Below are positions 1-7,225 of a DNA stretch of 45,651 nt, piece after piece. The position numbers and the translations under genes are program-made. The notes beneath the pieces are model-generated. The model ran no database searches, was not told the DNA's origin, and saw nothing but the letters and a program-made list of their open reading frames with translations. The stretch is taken from NCBI GenBank assembly GCA_017416185.1, contig JAFQDF010000023.1, positions 1 through 45,651 of the forward strand. Direction: 5' to 3'. Position 1 is the stretch's first letter. Every line of letters begins with the position of its first letter. Origin of the DNA: Clostridia bacterium. GTDB lineage: Bacteria; Bacillota; Clostridia; Oscillospirales; CAG-272.

Positions 1-1
1 C

Positions 2-30
2 ATTATATCATAAAATCAAGGATATTTCAA
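2..30 (-). promoter_or_regulatory. Sigma-A type promoter reading out of the window's left edge
   Basis: On the minus strand TTGAAA (30-25) and TATAAT (7-2) are 17 nt apart. It presumably drives a gene that lies left of the window. The -35 box touches the first core of the hairpin array at 30-200, the same arrangement seen at 846-874. Confidence 0.6.
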
Positions 31-200
31 TGATGCATCGCCTACGGCGATATGATGCATTTGCTTCGCAAATATGATGTTGCTCCACTTCGTTCCGCAA
101 TGATGCGATGTTTGCCATAAAATGTGGCGAAGCCACACATCATTCGCGAAGCAAACATCATTAGGCGAAGCCGTCATCATTTGCCGAAGGCAAACATCAT
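30..200. repeat. Hairpin array, ATGATG core, copy 1
   Basis: Four direct ATGATG cores (30, 52, 74, 100) are followed by four inverted CATCAT cores (138, 156, 175, 195). Cores are separated by short self-complementary spacers, for example ATCGCC-tac-GGCGAT, ATTTGC-ttc-GCAAAT and TGTGGC-gaa-GCCACA. Loops are mostly TTC in the left half and GAA in the right half, as expected if the right half is the reverse complement of the left design. Positions 74-207 are identical to 922-1055. No reading frame of interest runs through it. It lies directly after the terminator of the minus-strand gene at 305-733. Confidence 0.85.
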
Positions 201-202
201 TC

Positions 203-243
203 AAAAAGACCCCTTTTGTCTACCTGACAAAAGAGGTCTTTTT
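203..243 (-). terminator. Bidirectional hairpin terminator after the DarT-like gene
   Basis: The stem AAAAAGACC.CTTTTGTC pairs with GACAAAAG.GGTCTTTTT around loop TACCT, with one internal mismatch. U-tracts exist on both strands. It is placed to end the minus-strand gene at 305-733. Confidence 0.8.
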
Positions 244-304
244 GTTGCGAAAGAGTAACCAAAGGTCGCAGAATAGGGGTAAGAGTAAGCAAAAGTACAC
301 CATA

Positions 305-733
305 TCATTTATCAATGTAAATCCGTATGTTTTCCGGAGTAATGTTTCCTTTTACTAATACTTCCGGGGAGAATAAATTTCCGTCTTTGTACTGAGATAG
401 TAGAATAGCAGTTGTTTCGTATAATTTCACAAATAACTCGGAGGCTTTTTCGTTTATTGGAATATTCATTCCGCCATACTTTGCTCCGCCGTATTTATAC
501 ATCATAGCAAAGCTGATATAATCCATACTTGCAACGATGCAATCATTTTCATCTACAGTGATTTCAAGACATATCGTATCATCGGAGAATATTTTATTGT
601 CAGACGGAGATAACCAACAAAACACAACATCTTTTCTAAGTTCAGTAAAAGACTCGTATCTTGATGTAGTTTTAAGACCACTGTGCATTATGCTGTTAAG
701 ATTCGCTTTGTCGGTATAATGATAAACTTTCAT
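305..733 (-). CDS. Small protein with DarT-like (ADP-ribosyltransferase-fold) signature, function unproven
   Basis: 142 aa, soluble, no signal peptide. The start has an AGGAG site about 8 nt upstream. The N-terminus (VYHYTDKANLNSIMHSGLK) resembles the opening strand-helix 'YHxTxxxNLxxIlxxGL' of DarT/DUF4433 ADP-ribosyltransferases. The end (SPEVLVKGNITPENI) resembles their closing 'aEvLVpxxvPxexI' strand. These are remembered family patterns and no search was run. No macrodomain antitoxin (DarG) lies beside it inside the window; the gene to its left is not visible. It has its own promoter (846-874) and terminator (203-243), so it forms a single-gene unit between two nearly identical hairpin arrays. 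Alternatives: another ART-fold enzyme or an unrelated DUF. Confidence 0.55.
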   Translation of the reverse strand: MKVYHYTDKANLNSIMHSGLKTTSRYESFTELRKDVVFCWLSPSDNKIFSDDTICLEITVDENDCIVASMDYISFAMMYKYGGAKYGGMNIPINEKASELFVKLYETTAILLSQYKDGNLFSPEVLVKGNITPENIRIYIDK

Positions 734-845
734 TTTACATTCTCCTTTGCGGTTTTACAGGATGAAATCAACATCACTCGGATCGATGTGCATTTTGAGG
801 ACAACGTTTTGAAAGTCTGCTCATCAATATACTTTCTTTTCCACT

Positions 846-874
846 ATTATATCATAAAACCGCTTGTATGTCAA
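846..874 (-). promoter_or_regulatory. Consensus promoter of the DarT-like gene
   Basis: On the minus strand TTGACA (874-869) and TATAAT (851-846) are exactly 17 nt apart. This gives a leader of about 105 nt before the start at 733. The -35 box abuts the first array core at 875. Confidence 0.8.
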
Positions 875-1048
875 ATGATGCATCGCTTCGCGGCGATATG
901 ATGTTTTTCGCTTCGCTCAAAATGATGTTGCTCCACTTCGTTCCGCAATGATGCGATGTTTGCCATAAAATGTGGCGAAGCCACACATCATTCGCGAAGC
1001 AAACATCATTAGGCGAAGCCGTCATCATTTGCCGAAGGCAAACATCAT
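875..1048. repeat. Hairpin array, ATGATG core, copy 2
   Basis: Cores ATGATG at 875, 898, 922 and 948 and inverted CATCAT at 986, 1004, 1023 and 1043, the same 4+4 layout as copy 1. Positions 922-1055 are identical to 74-207 over 134 nt. The first two spacers differ between copies but both remain hairpins (ATCGC-ttcgcg-GCGAT here). It lies between the tRNA terminator and the promoter of the DarT-like gene. Confidence 0.85.
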
Positions 1049-1050
1049 TC

Positions 1051-1090
1051 AAAAAACGCACCTTTGTCAGTAGACAAAAGTGCGTTTTTT
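1051..1090 (-). terminator. Terminator of the tRNA
   Basis: AAAAAACGCAC.TTTGTC pairs with GACAAA.GTGCGTTTTTT around AGTA, with one mismatch. It begins 3 nt past the CCA end of the tRNA and has a long U-tract on the minus strand. Confidence 0.85.
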
Positions 1091-1092
1091 GT

Positions 1093-1169
1093 TGGTGGGC
1101 CATCAAGGACTCGAACCTTGGACCTACCGGTTATGAGCCGGGTGCTCTAACCAACTGAGCTAATGGCCC
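1093..1169 (-). tRNA. tRNA with CAT anticodon, probably tRNA-Ile2 (lysidine type) rather than Met
   Basis: 77 nt including an encoded CCA. On the minus strand the acceptor stem GGGCCAT pairs with ATGGCCC, the D arm is GCTC/GAGC, the anticodon stem is CCGG/CCGG with loop CTCATAA, the T arm is CAAGG-TTCGAGT-CCTTG, and the discriminator is A. The anticodon is CAT. The acceptor stem has C4-G69 and C5-G68, the pairs known to guide TilS to tRNA-Ile2. E. coli and B. subtilis elongator tRNA-Met lack them. I therefore favour Ile2, although automatic tools often label such genes Met. A tilS gene is present at 7226-8548. Confidence 0.93.
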
Positions 1170-1200
1170 GAAATATGCTGTGCTATTTCGCGTACAAAGC

Positions 1201-1229
1201 ATTATAGCACAGCGTTTTTCGTTTGTCAA
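1201..1229 (-). promoter_or_regulatory. tRNA promoter
   Basis: On the minus strand TTGACA (1229-1224) and TATAAT (1206-1201) with a 17-nt spacer, about 30 nt upstream of the mature tRNA 5' end. Confidence 0.85.
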
Positions 1230-1236
1230 TAACTTT

Positions 1237-2967
1237 TTAAGATAATTTTTCAAGAATAGTTCTTCTTATACAGTCATAATCCGCATACTCAACCGAGCAG
1301 AGCTTGTCACGGTCGATTATCTTACCGTCAACAAAGAATTCTCTGGGATCCTTTGTAAAGATCACCTTATCGTAAAGCTCTTTTACGGCATCCTGACCGA
1401 ATTTCTTTTTATATTCGTTAAGAAGAACACAGAGATCGCAGGCACGCTTGAGGATCTTGTAACGCAGAGAAAGCATAGGCTTTGTGTCCTTGCCGGGGTA
1501 TACGAAGCAGAGATCCCCCGCAGGCCAGTTGAAATATCTTATATCCTCGGTGGGGTGGTCTGTCCATACGGTATAGTTCCAGCGAAGAAATCCGTCCATT
1601 TCAAAATACGAGGTAAGAACGCCTAGGAAAAGTCCCTCGCAGAGGTCGTTCTTTATCATTACGTTGGGATGGGGAGGATTATTGCAGACGTACCAGGTAA
1701 AGCGGCTGTCAGGCATGGTGGCCTTGTACTCAAGGATCTTGTCATACTCGGTGGACAGGGAAAGCAGGGAGGGAACGTAGTCCACCACGGTATCGCTGAA
1801 TTTCGGGATAAACTCGCTGTGGTTTATAGCCGCCTTGAAAACGAATTTCGGTGCTATCTCCTTGATATGCTCCGTAATACGGCGATAGGCTGCGGTATCG
1901 TGGGGTTCGTCAGCTACAATACGCACACGGTCTATTTGGTTTGTTTCTACAAAATAATCGTGAACCGCTTTGATATAGGCATCCACATCCTTACCTTCGG
2001 TAATATATTTATAGACACCTTCATCCACATCATAATATCTCAGCTTAAGTCCGTCGGGATGGTCGGGGGTAATGGAATCAAAACCGCCCCAGTAGTCACA
2101 CCATACGTTTACAAGTCCGTAGAGGGAGATCTCGCCCTTTATGTTATAATCTGCACACAGGTCTATATATCTCTGCGCGTCCGAAAAATCGTATGTAAAG
2201 CTGCCGTTTTCTTTATATATCTTTACTATGGAGTACTCATAGAGATTGGCCTCGTTGCGCTGCTCCAGATGGCACCACTGACCGCTCCAGGGGGTGTCGG
2301 ACATTATAAGGGTAACGGTGTCCTGACCAAGCTCGGACATAGAGTAGAGATAGTTCTCCATTATTTCAAAATGCTCGTCACCGAAAGGTTCAACGTCATA
2401 TTTTCTTGCCAGATTGCAGTTATGCTGCCAGAGATCAAGGAAAAATTTCTTATCGTCGGGAAATTGGAAGAGGTAATCGTACACCTTGAGAGTAACGGTA
2501 GCCTCACCGATCTTTTCTTCGGGAGAAAACATATCCGAAAGGTAAAATTCCAGCGTGACATCATAGTTTCCCGCATCTACGTAAGCATCGGCTTTTACCT
2601 CGCCGTATATCGCGGCAACTCTGTTTGCATCATATTCCTTTACGGGGGAATTTTCGAGAATATCAGCCTTTAAAAGCCTGTCGTCGTCGGGAATGAGACT
2701 CTCGATATAAAGCTTGGTAAAAAGCTCGCTCTTTGCCGCAACACGAAGAGTCTTTTTTCTTTTCTGGGCAAAGTAGGGAGAGTTGCCGATATTCAGGGTA
2801 AATCCCTCGTCAAGAGAGAGGATCACCTGAAATGCCGCAGTATCATTTCTGGCACAGGACAAAGATATGGTTTTGTCGTATTCGTCTATCATTTTCGGAT
2901 TGCAACCGTGATACAGACCGTCAATCAGCTTGAAGGTCTCGTTTTTTATTCCGTATCTGAAATTCAT
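1237..2967 (-). CDS. DUF4091 / GH123-like glycoside hydrolase-type protein
   Basis: 576 aa from the ATG at 2967, chosen because GAGGTG lies 6-7 nt upstream; an upstream in-frame start at 3003 has no such site. No signal peptide, so it is cytoplasmic. An N-terminal beta-rich part (about residues 1-165) precedes a TIM-barrel-like region. The signature 'WYVCNNPPHPN ... LTSYFEMDGFLRWNYTVW ... GDLCFVYPGK ... SLRYKILKRA' is typical of DUF4091, which overlaps GH123 (beta-N-acetylgalactosaminidase-like). The acidic pair in VRIVADEPHD is a candidate active-site segment by analogy with the Asp-Glu pair of GH123. The substrate is unknown. It is a single gene read convergently toward the tRNA, with a TATAAT box at 2995-3000. 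Confidence 0.8.
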   Translation of the reverse strand: MNFRYGIKNETFKLIDGLYHGCNPKMIDEYDKTISLSCARNDTAAFQVILSLDEGFTLNIGNSPYFAQKRKKTLRVAAKSELFTKLYIESLIPDDDRLLKADILENSPVKEYDANRVAAIYGEVKADAYVDAGNYDVTLEFYLSDMFSPEEKIGEATVTLKVYDYLFQFPDDKKFFLDLWQHNCNLARKYDVEPFGDEHFEIMENYLYSMSELGQDTVTLIMSDTPWSGQWCHLEQRNEANLYEYSIVKIYKENGSFTYDFSDAQRYIDLCADYNIKGEISLYGLVNVWCDYWGGFDSITPDHPDGLKLRYYDVDEGVYKYITEGKDVDAYIKAVHDYFVETNQIDRVRIVADEPHDTAAYRRITEHIKEIAPKFVFKAAINHSEFIPKFSDTVVDYVPSLLSLSTEYDKILEYKATMPDSRFTWYVCNNPPHPNVMIKNDLCEGLFLGVLTSYFEMDGFLRWNYTVWTDHPTEDIRYFNWPAGDLCFVYPGKDTKPMLSLRYKILKRACDLCVLLNEYKKKFGQDAVKELYDKVIFTKDPREFFVDGKIIDRDKLCSVEYADYDCIRRTILEKLS

Positions 2968-3038
2968 AGCACACCTCACAATATTATTGGTTATATTATA
3001 CACCTAATTATCTAATTGCACAATATGTAAAATTAAGG

Positions 3039-3067
3039 TTTACAAAATTATTTTTTTGTGATATAAT
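3039..3067 (+). promoter_or_regulatory. Promoter of the gdpP-rplI unit
   Basis: TTTACA (3039-3044) and TATAAT (3062-3067) with a 17-nt spacer, 36 nt before the gdpP start. Confidence 0.7.
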
Positions 3068-3102
3068 GGACAATGTATAATTATCTTTAAGGAAGTGACT
3101 GT

Positions 3103-5133
3103 ATGGGAAAACATAATAAAAACCCAAAATTATATATAGTTTCTCTGACGGTGGTTTCTATGTTTGCCATCATCTGTATGGCAATAATTACATTGATGAT
3201 GCTGTTTACCGATATAGCTCCGGCACGGATATTACTGATAACCGTGGGTGTATATGCGTTCGTGTCCGGTGTAGGTGTATTTCTTTACTTTTTCATCACC
3301 TCAAGAGTTCAGCGATTTCATGCGGTGGATGACAATGTTACAGATCTGGAATGTAACCTTACTCTGAATTTTCTGTCCGAGCTGTATATGCCGGTGGTGC
3401 TGGTAAATGCGCAGAAAAAGATAATTTGGTATAATCAGTCCTTTTCTGACAAGGTACAGAGCAGGGGTGGACTTTACGGTAAGAGCTTTGCCGATTACTG
3501 TCCCGTATCAACAGAGGAGCTTCTGGAAAGTGATAATATGAGAGGACTGACGGTGCAGGCATTCGGGGCATATTTTAACATCAAGGCGCACAATCTGCCC
3601 TTTAACGGTGAAAATATGGTGCTTACCACCTGGAACGATTGTACAGAGCTTATTCTCGCCAACAAAAAGTTAGAGGACGAGGAACCCCTTGTAGCCTTTA
3701 TTGTGATAGATAATCTTGAGGACCTTATGCAGTATGCTCAGGAGAGCTACCGTTCCGCTTCCGCCCGTGTGGAGGAGATATTGCGATCATGGGCTGACTC
3801 TATAGACGGTATTTTCCGTGAGTACGAAAGGGACAAGTTTATTCTTGTATTCCAGGCTCATCATCTTGCTCAGTTTGTATCCACAAAGTTCGATATACTT
3901 GATAAGATCAGGGATGTCCGCGTAGGAGCCAGCAATCTGCCGGTAACTATTTCTATCGGAATATCTACCCTTGACGGTAATCTTTGCACAAAGGAAAAAA
4001 ACAGCCGAAGTGCTCTTGATACCGCACTTCAGCGAGGGGGCGACCAGGTAGTGCTTAAGACCTCTGAGGGAACCGAGTTTTACGGCGGAAAGGTTCAGAC
4101 CGCAAACCGCAGAAGCAAGGTAAGGGCAAGAGTTGTTGCCGAGGAACTGAGCCACCAGATGGCACAGGCGGAAAATGTGCTTATAATGGCTCACGCTTAT
4201 CCCGACTACGATGCGATAGGCGCATCGGTAGGTATAGCAAGGCTTGCCGAATACTGCGGTGCCAGATTCAATATAGTTACCAACTTTACCTCCGGCGATT
4301 TTAAAAAGTGTGAGGCAAAATTGGCAGGATATTCGGACAGCGGTGTTTTTGTTGACGTGTCTACAGCAAAGGATCTTATGACTTCCGGCACTTTGCTTGT
4401 TATTGTTGACGTAAACAATCCCACGCAGTTTGAGGCGGCAAAGCTTGCGGATATGGCATCGAATATTGCAGTTATTGACCATCATCGCAAGGCTGCCCAG
4501 TTTGGCTATGAGCCTAAGGTGACCTATATTGAGCCTGCTGCATCCTCCACCTCCGAGATGGTGGCAGAGCTGCTGGAGCATGTGCTTGCTCCCGGACTTC
4601 TGACCAAGGATATAGCAGACATACTCCTTGCAGGTATTATGCTTGACACCAAGCAGTTCTCCCGTAATACGGGAGCCCGTACATTCGGTGCGGCACTTTA
4701 TCTGCGTAACGAGGGAGCAAACCCCACAACGGCAGGTGAATTGTTCTACACGGAGCTTAATTCCCTGACAAGTGAGGCAGACTATGAAAGTAATGTTGTG
4801 ATATACCGTTCTTCCATCGCCATTGCCCAAAACAGTGAGGCACAGCCTAACGAGGCGGTAGGCAGAGTTGCGGCGGCAAAGGCAGCGGACAAGATGCTGA
4901 ACGTTATCGGTATAGAGGCATCTTTTGTGGCTTGCTATACCCAGGATGCGGTTCATATATCCGCACGAAGCAACGGCAGAATAAACGTCCAGCTTATCGT
5001 CGAGAAGCTGGGCGGCGGCGGTCACTTTGATTCGGCTGCTACACGTCTTACAAATGTTAGTCTGACAGAAGCACTTACTATGCTGAAGAAAGCCATCGAC
5101 GAATATCTGAGTGAAACAAAAGAGGAGAAATAA
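3103..5133 (+). CDS. gdpP: Cyclic-di-AMP phosphodiesterase, GdpP/YybT family
   Basis: 676 aa, close to the usual ~660. Two membrane helices (about residues 9-35 and 40-68) are followed by a degenerate PAS segment, a degenerate GGDEF domain ending in 'VTISIGIST', then DHH and DHHA1 domains. Metal-binding motifs are visible: H364-x3-D368-x-D370, a DxN segment (VDVNN), D459-H460-H461 in VIDHHRKA, and the DHHA1 glycine run [11 protein letters not shown] near the C-terminus. The family hydrolyses c-di-AMP to pApA at the inner membrane and so affects potassium, osmotic and cell-wall homeostasis. The start has GGAAG upstream. rplI follows after 2 nt, the standard Firmicutes arrangement with dnaB beyond. 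Confidence 0.95.
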   Translation: MGKHNKNPKLYIVSLTVVSMFAIICMAIITLMMLFTDIAPARILLITVGVYAFVSGVGVFLYFFITSRVQRFHAVDDNVTDLECNLTLNFLSELYMPVVLVNAQKKIIWYNQSFSDKVQSRGGLYGKSFADYCPVSTEELLESDNMRGLTVQAFGAYFNIKAHNLPFNGENMVLTTWNDCTELILANKKLEDEEPLVAFIVIDNLEDLMQYAQESYRSASARVEEILRSWADSIDGIFREYERDKFILVFQAHHLAQFVSTKFDILDKIRDVRVGASNLPVTISIGISTLDGNLCTKEKNSRSALDTALQRGGDQVVLKTSEGTEFYGGKVQTANRRSKVRARVVAEELSHQMAQAENVLIMAHAYPDYDAIGASVGIARLAEYCGARFNIVTNFTSGDFKKCEAKLAGYSDSGVFVDVSTAKDLMTSGTLLVIVDVNNPTQFEAAKLADMASNIAVIDHHRKAAQFGYEPKVTYIEPAASSTSEMVAELLEHVLAPGLLTKDIADILLAGIMLDTKQFSRNTGARTFGAALYLRNEGANPTTAGELFYTELNSLTSEADYESNVVIYRSSIAIAQNSEAQPNEAVGRVAAAKAADKMLNVIGIEASFVACYTQDAVHISARSNGRINVQLIVEKLGGGGHFDSAATRLTNVSLTEALTMLKKAIDEYLSETKEEK

Positions 5134-5135
5134 AA

Positions 5136-5576
5136 ATGAAAGTAGTACTTACAAAGGATGTTAAAGCACAGGGAAAAGCAGGACAGATAATCAACGTATC
5201 CGACGGATATGCTCGCAACTTCCTTTTCCCAAAGGGCCTTGCGATCGAGGCAGATGCAAAGGCTCTCAATGAAATAAAGAACAGGGAAGCCTCCGAAAAG
5301 CATAAAATCGAGGTGGAGACAGCAGCTGCTAAGGCAACAGCCGACAAGCTTGCTTCGGTTCAGGTAAAGATCAAGTGCCAGTCGGGCGGCGACGGTAGAC
5401 TTTACGGTTCTGTTACCACAAAGGATATTGCTGAGGAGCTTAAAAAACAGCACGGTGTTGAGATAGACAAGCGTAAGATCCAGATGGATGCTATAAAGGC
5501 ATACGGCAGCTACACCGCTGACGTGAAGCTCTATAACGGCATCGTAGGTAAGGTGAACATTCTGGTTTGTGAATAA
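5136..5576 (+). CDS. rplI: 50S ribosomal protein bL9
   Basis: 146 aa, normal length. The N-terminal rRNA-binding part '[16 protein letters not shown]' with '[16 protein letters not shown]' is diagnostic. A long connecting helix (about residues 45-75) and the C-terminal lobe '[20 protein letters not shown]' follow. It starts 2 nt after the gdpP stop with GAGGAG upstream, so the two are co-transcribed. It is part of the large ribosomal subunit, near the L1 stalk base. Confidence 0.98.
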   Translation: MKVVLTKDVKAQGKAGQIINVSDGYARNFLFPKGLAIEADAKALNEIKNREASEKHKIEVETAAAKATADKLASVQVKIKCQSGGDGRLYGSVTTKDIAEELKKQHGVEIDKRKIQMDAIKAYGSYTADVKLYNGIVGKVNILVCE

Positions 5577-5693
5577 AGAGCAACTCGCTTATCCGGGCTG
5601 CACTTGATTTCGTTGTTGTTCAATACACACGGAATGAAGAATTATCTTTATAATTGTGCACTGTGAAATTTTTAGTCAAAGGAAATAGTATTT

Positions 5694-7070
5694 ATGGCTG
5701 AACTTACAGACGAATTGGGACGCCGCTTGCCCTTCTCACTTGAGGCAGAGCAATCGGTGTTAGGCTCGATACTCATAGATCCGGAGTGCTTTTCCACACT
5801 TCCCGAGCTTGTTTCTGCTCAGGATTTTTATCTTGAGGAGCACAGGCTTATCTATGCAGCAATGCAGACACTGTTTCTTTCCAGCAAATCTATCGACCTT
5901 GTTACTCTGATAGATGCCCTGGTAAAGGTAAGTGCAGAGGACGAGCGAAAGAATCCCAAATTGATCAATAAAGAAGAAATAACAAAATATATACGTCTTA
6001 TAGCCGAGACTGTACCCAGTGCAGCCAACGTCAAGGAGTATGCAAGGATAGTTCACGACAAGGCTAAGCTCCGTGCTCTTATCGAGGAGTGCGCTGCCAT
6101 AAGCGATAATGCTTATGCGGGAACAGAGGATGCGGCTACAGTTATCGGTGATGCCGAGCAACGTATTTTTGCCCTGGCGCAGGATAACACTCAAAAAGCG
6201 TTTGCTGATATCAAGGACGTTCTTGTACAGACCTTAAGTCAGATAAAGCAGGTTCAGACAGAGGGTATCTCCTCTATGACTATCCCTACAGGATTTTCGG
6301 GTATCGACCGCGTGCTTGTAGGTATGGGTAAAAGCGACCTTGTTCTTGTGGGAGCCCGTCCCGGTATGGGTAAGACCTCCTTTGCACTGAATATTGCAAC
6401 TATGGCGGCACAGAACTTTGCTCGCGACGGTTCAAACAAGGCGGTGTGTATATTCTCTCTTGAAATGTCAAACGAGCAGCTTGTTCAGAGAATACTGGCA
6501 AGTGAGGCGATGGTTGACAGCCACGCATTGCGCTCGGGCGAGCTGACAGGTGAGGATTGGACCAAACTTGCGCAGACCTCCTCCATACTCTCAGACCTCA
6601 ATATAAAGATCGATGACTCTACCGGTGTGACAATTACCTCTATGAAGGCGAAGCTTCGCCGTGAGAGGAATATCGGTATGATAGTTATCGACTATCTGCA
6701 GCTGATGAACTCGGACAGAAAGATAGACAACAAGGTTAACGAGGTTGCCGATATTTCACGTAATCTCAAGATAATGGCTAAGGAATTCAACGTTCCGGTA
6801 ATATGTCTTTCCCAGTTATCCCGAGGTCCTGAGAGTCGAACCGACAAGAAGCCTATGCTGTCCGACCTTCGTGATTCGGGAGCTATCGAGCAGGATGCGG
6901 ATATTGTTATGTTCCTCTACCGTGAGGAGTATTATGATAAGGAAAAAAATCAGAACACGGCAAAGGTCATTGTAGCAAAAAACCGTCACGGCGGTACAGG
7001 CGATATTGAAGTAGGCTGGATAGGCAAGTTTACAAAGTTTACTACTTTGTCTGACAGAGAAGAACCATAG
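5694..7070 (+). CDS. dnaB: Replicative DNA helicase DnaB
   Basis: 458 aa, usual length. The N-terminal helical domain (LPFSLEAEQSVLGSILIDP) is followed by a linker and the RecA-like motor. Walker A GARPGMGKT is at residues 220-228. Walker B has D333 in IVIDYLQLM. The 'SLEMSNEQLVQRILASEA' and 'LSDLRDSGAIEQDADIVMFLYR' motifs are typical. No intein is present. It unwinds DNA at the fork as a hexamer. A 117-nt gap separates it from rplI, and AAAGGA lies about 10 nt before the start. The third hairpin array begins 31 nt after the stop. Confidence 0.98.
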   Translation: MAELTDELGRRLPFSLEAEQSVLGSILIDPECFSTLPELVSAQDFYLEEHRLIYAAMQTLFLSSKSIDLVTLIDALVKVSAEDERKNPKLINKEEITKYIRLIAETVPSAANVKEYARIVHDKAKLRALIEECAAISDNAYAGTEDAATVIGDAEQRIFALAQDNTQKAFADIKDVLVQTLSQIKQVQTEGISSMTIPTGFSGIDRVLVGMGKSDLVLVGARPGMGKTSFALNIATMAAQNFARDGSNKAVCIFSLEMSNEQLVQRILASEAMVDSHALRSGELTGEDWTKLAQTSSILSDLNIKIDDSTGVTITSMKAKLRRERNIGMIVIDYLQLMNSDRKIDNKVNEVADISRNLKIMAKEFNVPVICLSQLSRGPESRTDKKPMLSDLRDSGAIEQDADIVMFLYREEYYDKEKNQNTAKVIVAKNRHGGTGDIEVGWIGKFTKFTTLSDREEP

Positions 7071-7099
7071 TTAACGTAGGTCAAAAGACCTATGTTAAC
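7070..7099. repeat. Inverted repeat at the dnaB 3' end
   Basis: GTTAAC.TAGGTC pairs with GACCTA.GTTAAC around AAAA, with one mismatch. It starts at the last base of the dnaB stop codon. There is no U-tract, so it is a weak terminator candidate or the first stem of the array that follows. Confidence 0.7.
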
Positions 7100-7100
7100 A

Positions 7101-7184
7101 GTGAAATCGCCTTCGGCGGTGAAATCTGCTTTGCAGGTGAAATCCACCTTCGGGTGGGTGAAATATTTGCCCTTCAAGGCAAAT
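7101..7184. repeat. Hairpin half-array, GTGAAAT core
   Basis: Four GTGAAAT cores (7101, 7119, 7137, 7158) are separated by perfect small hairpins: CGCC-ttc-GGCG, CTGC-ttt-GCAG, CCACC-ttcg-GGTGG and then ATTTGCC-cttcaa-GGCAAAT. The design matches the left half of the ATGATG and GCGATATA arrays. No inverted set of ATTTCAC cores follows, so this is a half-array. It sits between dnaB and tilS. Confidence 0.85.
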
Positions 7185-7193
7185 GTTAAGGAG

Positions 7194-7214
7194 GCTTTTT
7201 GCCTTGCAAAAAGC
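7194..7214 (+). promoter_or_regulatory. Hairpin between the tilS ribosome site and its ATG
   Basis: GCTTTTTGC-ctt-GCAAAAAGC, a 9-bp stem directly after AAGGAG (7188-7193). It encloses a TTG at 7199, and the ATG at 7226 lies 11 nt beyond. Folding would bring AAGGAG to a normal distance from the ATG. Whether this governs start choice is inference. Confidence 0.5.
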
Positions 7215-7225
7215 AATTTATTGTA

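Noticed and set aside
30..200. CRISPR array or direct-repeat spacer array
   Set aside because: Cores are only 6 nt, spacers are self-complementary hairpins, orientation flips halfway, and no cas gene is near.
852..1106. An 84-codon minus-strand frame through the hairpin array and tRNA region (similar one at 16-204)
   Set aside because: Both frames translate the repeat itself (NDVCLRQMM... type) and cross the tRNA terminator; near-identity of the two follows from the duplicated array.
1669..2673. A 334-codon plus-strand frame across the DUF4091 gene
   Set aside because: It lacks family motifs and start signals; the minus-strand gene carries conserved DUF4091 signatures throughout.
3787..5025. 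A 412-codon antisense frame inside gdpP
   Set aside because: It has no recognisable domain, no ribosome site, and the sense frame is a textbook GdpP with intact DHH motifs.
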